Source: Gemmatimonadota bacterium
Lineage (GTDB): Bacteria > Gemmatimonadota > Gemmatimonadetes > Longimicrobiales > Gaopeijiaceae
Assembly: GCA_030618065.1 (NCBI GenBank)
Contig: JAUXEE010000095.1
Coordinates: forward strand, 1 to 7,246
Direction: 5' to 3'
Length of the DNA: 7,246 nt
The position numbers and the translations under genes were made by a program. Shown here piece by piece: positions 6,468 to 7,246 of this stretch. Each line of letters starts with the position of its first letter. Within the stretch, counting starts at the first letter, position 1. The notes below the pieces were generated by a model, which saw nothing but the letters and a program-made list of their open reading frames with translations, did not search any database and was not told the DNA's origin.

Positions 6468-6482
6468 TCAGAAAATACTGAA
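6467..6482. promoter_or_regulatory. Candidate operator TTCAG-N6-CTGAA
   Basis: A perfect 5-bp inverted repeat with a 6-bp AT-only centre overlaps the end of the -10 box and the expected transcription start. Winged-helix regulators of the MarR/GbsR class usually bind such palindromes and repress their own gene from this position. The palindrome is seen; the binding is inferred. Confidence 0.5.
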
Positions 6483-6515
6483 CAACCAAAACATTCCGAA
6501 CATGTGGAGGAAATC

Positions 6516-7034
6516 ATGGATATCGATACCCGTTCCGAGTTTGTGGAATCCTGGGGCTCCATGGGTGTCCTGTGGGGCATCAATCGCTCCATGGCCCGGA
6601 TTCATGCCCTCCTCCTGGCTACGAGAGAACCCCTGGGTCTGGAGGAAATCACGGAAGAGTTGGACATGAGCCGGGGAAACGCCAGCATGTGCCTGAAAGA
6701 GCTTCGGCACTGGGGCGTGGTCCGCCGAGTGAATCTCACGGGGGAACGGAGAGACTTCTACATCGCGGAAGATGACGCCTGGTCCATGCTCTTCCGCATC
6801 GCATCGGAGCGAAAGAAGCGGGAGTTCGACCCCGCCCTCTCGGCTCTACAGAAGGTGCTGGCCTCGGCAGGGGAGGAGGATGACCTGGTCAAGGACCGGC
6901 TGGAGGAGTTGGAGGAGATGCTCAGGGCTATGGACCGGCTTCTGCAACGGTTCCTGGCCAGCGAAGGAGCCAGCCGGGGAATGCTGAAGTTCCTTTCGGC
7001 CCAGATTCCCTACCGGTCCAAGAAGGGGGAATGA
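6516..7034 (+). CDS. GbsR/MarR-family transcriptional regulator
   Basis: DNA-binding regulator of 172 residues of the GbsR type, a MarR-like group whose studied members control choline/glycine-betaine uptake and synthesis genes. The opening WGSMGVLWGINRSMARIHAL (13-32) is the family signature. A winged helix-turn-helix follows at about 25-85, with recognition helix around MSRGNASMCLKELRHWG (51-67) and wing GERRDFY (76-82). The C-terminal half (about 100-150) is charged and helical and probably dimerises. The ATG at 6516 has GGAGG 5 nt upstream; a GTG at 6504 overlaps that site and is unlikely. No osmoprotectant gene is in the window, so its targets may be itself or genes elsewhere. It faces a minus-strand gene 58 bp past its stop. 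Confidence 0.88.
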   Translation: MDIDTRSEFVESWGSMGVLWGINRSMARIHALLLATREPLGLEEITEELDMSRGNASMCLKELRHWGVVRRVNLTGERRDFYIAEDDAWSMLFRIASERKKREFDPALSALQKVLASAGEEDDLVKDRLEELEEMLRAMDRLLQRFLASEGASRGMLKFLSAQIPYRSKKGE

Positions 7035-7043
7035 GGGCGGAGA

Positions 7044-7097
7044 CCCGGCCTCAGGGCTTTCGCTCTCGGTCTCAAGGCGTTCGCGCCCGGCCTCAGG
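7044..7097. repeat. 21-bp tandem repeat, about 2.6 copies, at the convergent gene junction
   Basis: Units begin at 7044, 7065 and 7086. Units one and two agree at 16 of 21 positions, and CCCGGCCTCAGG is identical in units one and three. The third unit covers the stop codon of the minus-strand gene. Because 21 is a multiple of three, TGA recurs in that gene's frame at 7093-7095, 7072-7074 and 7051-7053. Confidence 0.75.
7076..7087. terminator. Small hairpin between convergent genes (weak terminator candidate)
   Basis: GGCG-TTCG-CGCC is a perfect 4-bp stem with a 4-nt loop, located between the two converging stop codons' flanks. It has no T-run on either strand, so it does not look like a standard intrinsic terminator. 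Confidence 0.2.
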
Positions 7098-7246
7098 AAT
7101 CCAACTGGTCCAGAACCTCCAGGGTAGCCCGATACCCCTCTTTCACCAGAGCCGGAATGTCTTTCAGCTCCGTCGAGTTGAAGGTATCCAGGTCAGGCGC
7201 TATGAGGACGTCGGCCCTCCCTGCCTCTTCCTTGGCGGCCTGGACC
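7093..7246 (-). CDS. C-terminal end of a probable patatin-like phospholipase (5' part outside window)
   Basis: Only the last 50 codons and the TGA stop (7095-7093) are visible, entering from the right edge. They read ADVLIAPDLDTFNSTELKD (11-29) and then PALVKEGYRATLEVLDQL (31-48). An 'ADV-hydrophobic-x-PDL' strand, a short linker and a helix with 'x-EGY-x-A' is how many bacterial patatin-like (RssA/NTE-type) lipid acyl hydrolases end. The Ser-Asp catalytic dyad would be upstream, outside the window, so the call rests on the tail alone. Codon use and frame are consistent with real coding sequence. It converges with the GbsR-type gene. Confidence 0.5.
   Translation of the reverse strand, partial: VQAAKEEAGRADVLIAPDLDTFNSTELKDIPALVKEGYRATLEVLDQLDS

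Overview
This is a GC-rich window from a bacterium, densely packed with short intergenic gaps. Two Cys-anchored lipoproteins point to a Gram-negative-type envelope. The large exported M28 peptidase with a PA-type insert, the GbsR-type regulator and the probable patatin-like neighbour are the kind of mix seen in Gemmatimonadota and related environmental lineages. That placement is an inference from protein style; no rRNA or other marker gene is present.

Layout. Positions 1-1354 (minus) hold almost all of a dihydropyrimidinase/hydantoinase-family amidohydrolase, whose last codons lie outside the window. Divergent from it, 1558-2454 (plus) encodes a UbiA-family polytopic prenyltransferase. Next comes a tight plus-strand run with 16-bp gaps: an M28 metallopeptidase lipoprotein (2573-4309), an unrecognised helical lipoprotein (4326-5063) and a membrane-anchored TlpA-like thioredoxin (5080-5628). 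This looks like one operon working at the cell envelope.

From 5691 the content becomes accessory. An array with 11-bp spacing runs into a promoter containing two CACATGTG palindromes, followed by a VapB/FitA-like antitoxin (5768-5998) and a VapC PIN-domain toxin (5995-6396) overlapping by 4 bp. A short AT-rich regulatory region then carries two copies of TTGACGGGGA and a TTCAG-N6-CTGAA palindrome. It precedes a GbsR/MarR-type regulator (6516-7034). That gene converges on a minus-strand gene of which only the last 50 codons are visible, probably patatin-like. A 21-bp tandem repeat fills the junction between the two and places three in-frame copies of the stop triplet.

Function. The genes do not form one pathway. 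The amidohydrolase suggests pyrimidine or hydantoin (cyclic amide) breakdown and the UbiA protein suggests quinone or lipid prenylation. The three-gene run suggests extracytoplasmic peptide degradation plus thiol-redox work, and vapBC is a toxin-antitoxin module. I found no clear new multi-gene system. The best leads are the phased vapBC control region, the probably leaderless vapB start, the unknown lipoprotein in the peptidase operon, the regulator's candidate operator, and the stop-codon-triplicating repeat. I saw no tRNA, rRNA, CRISPR array or insertion sequence.
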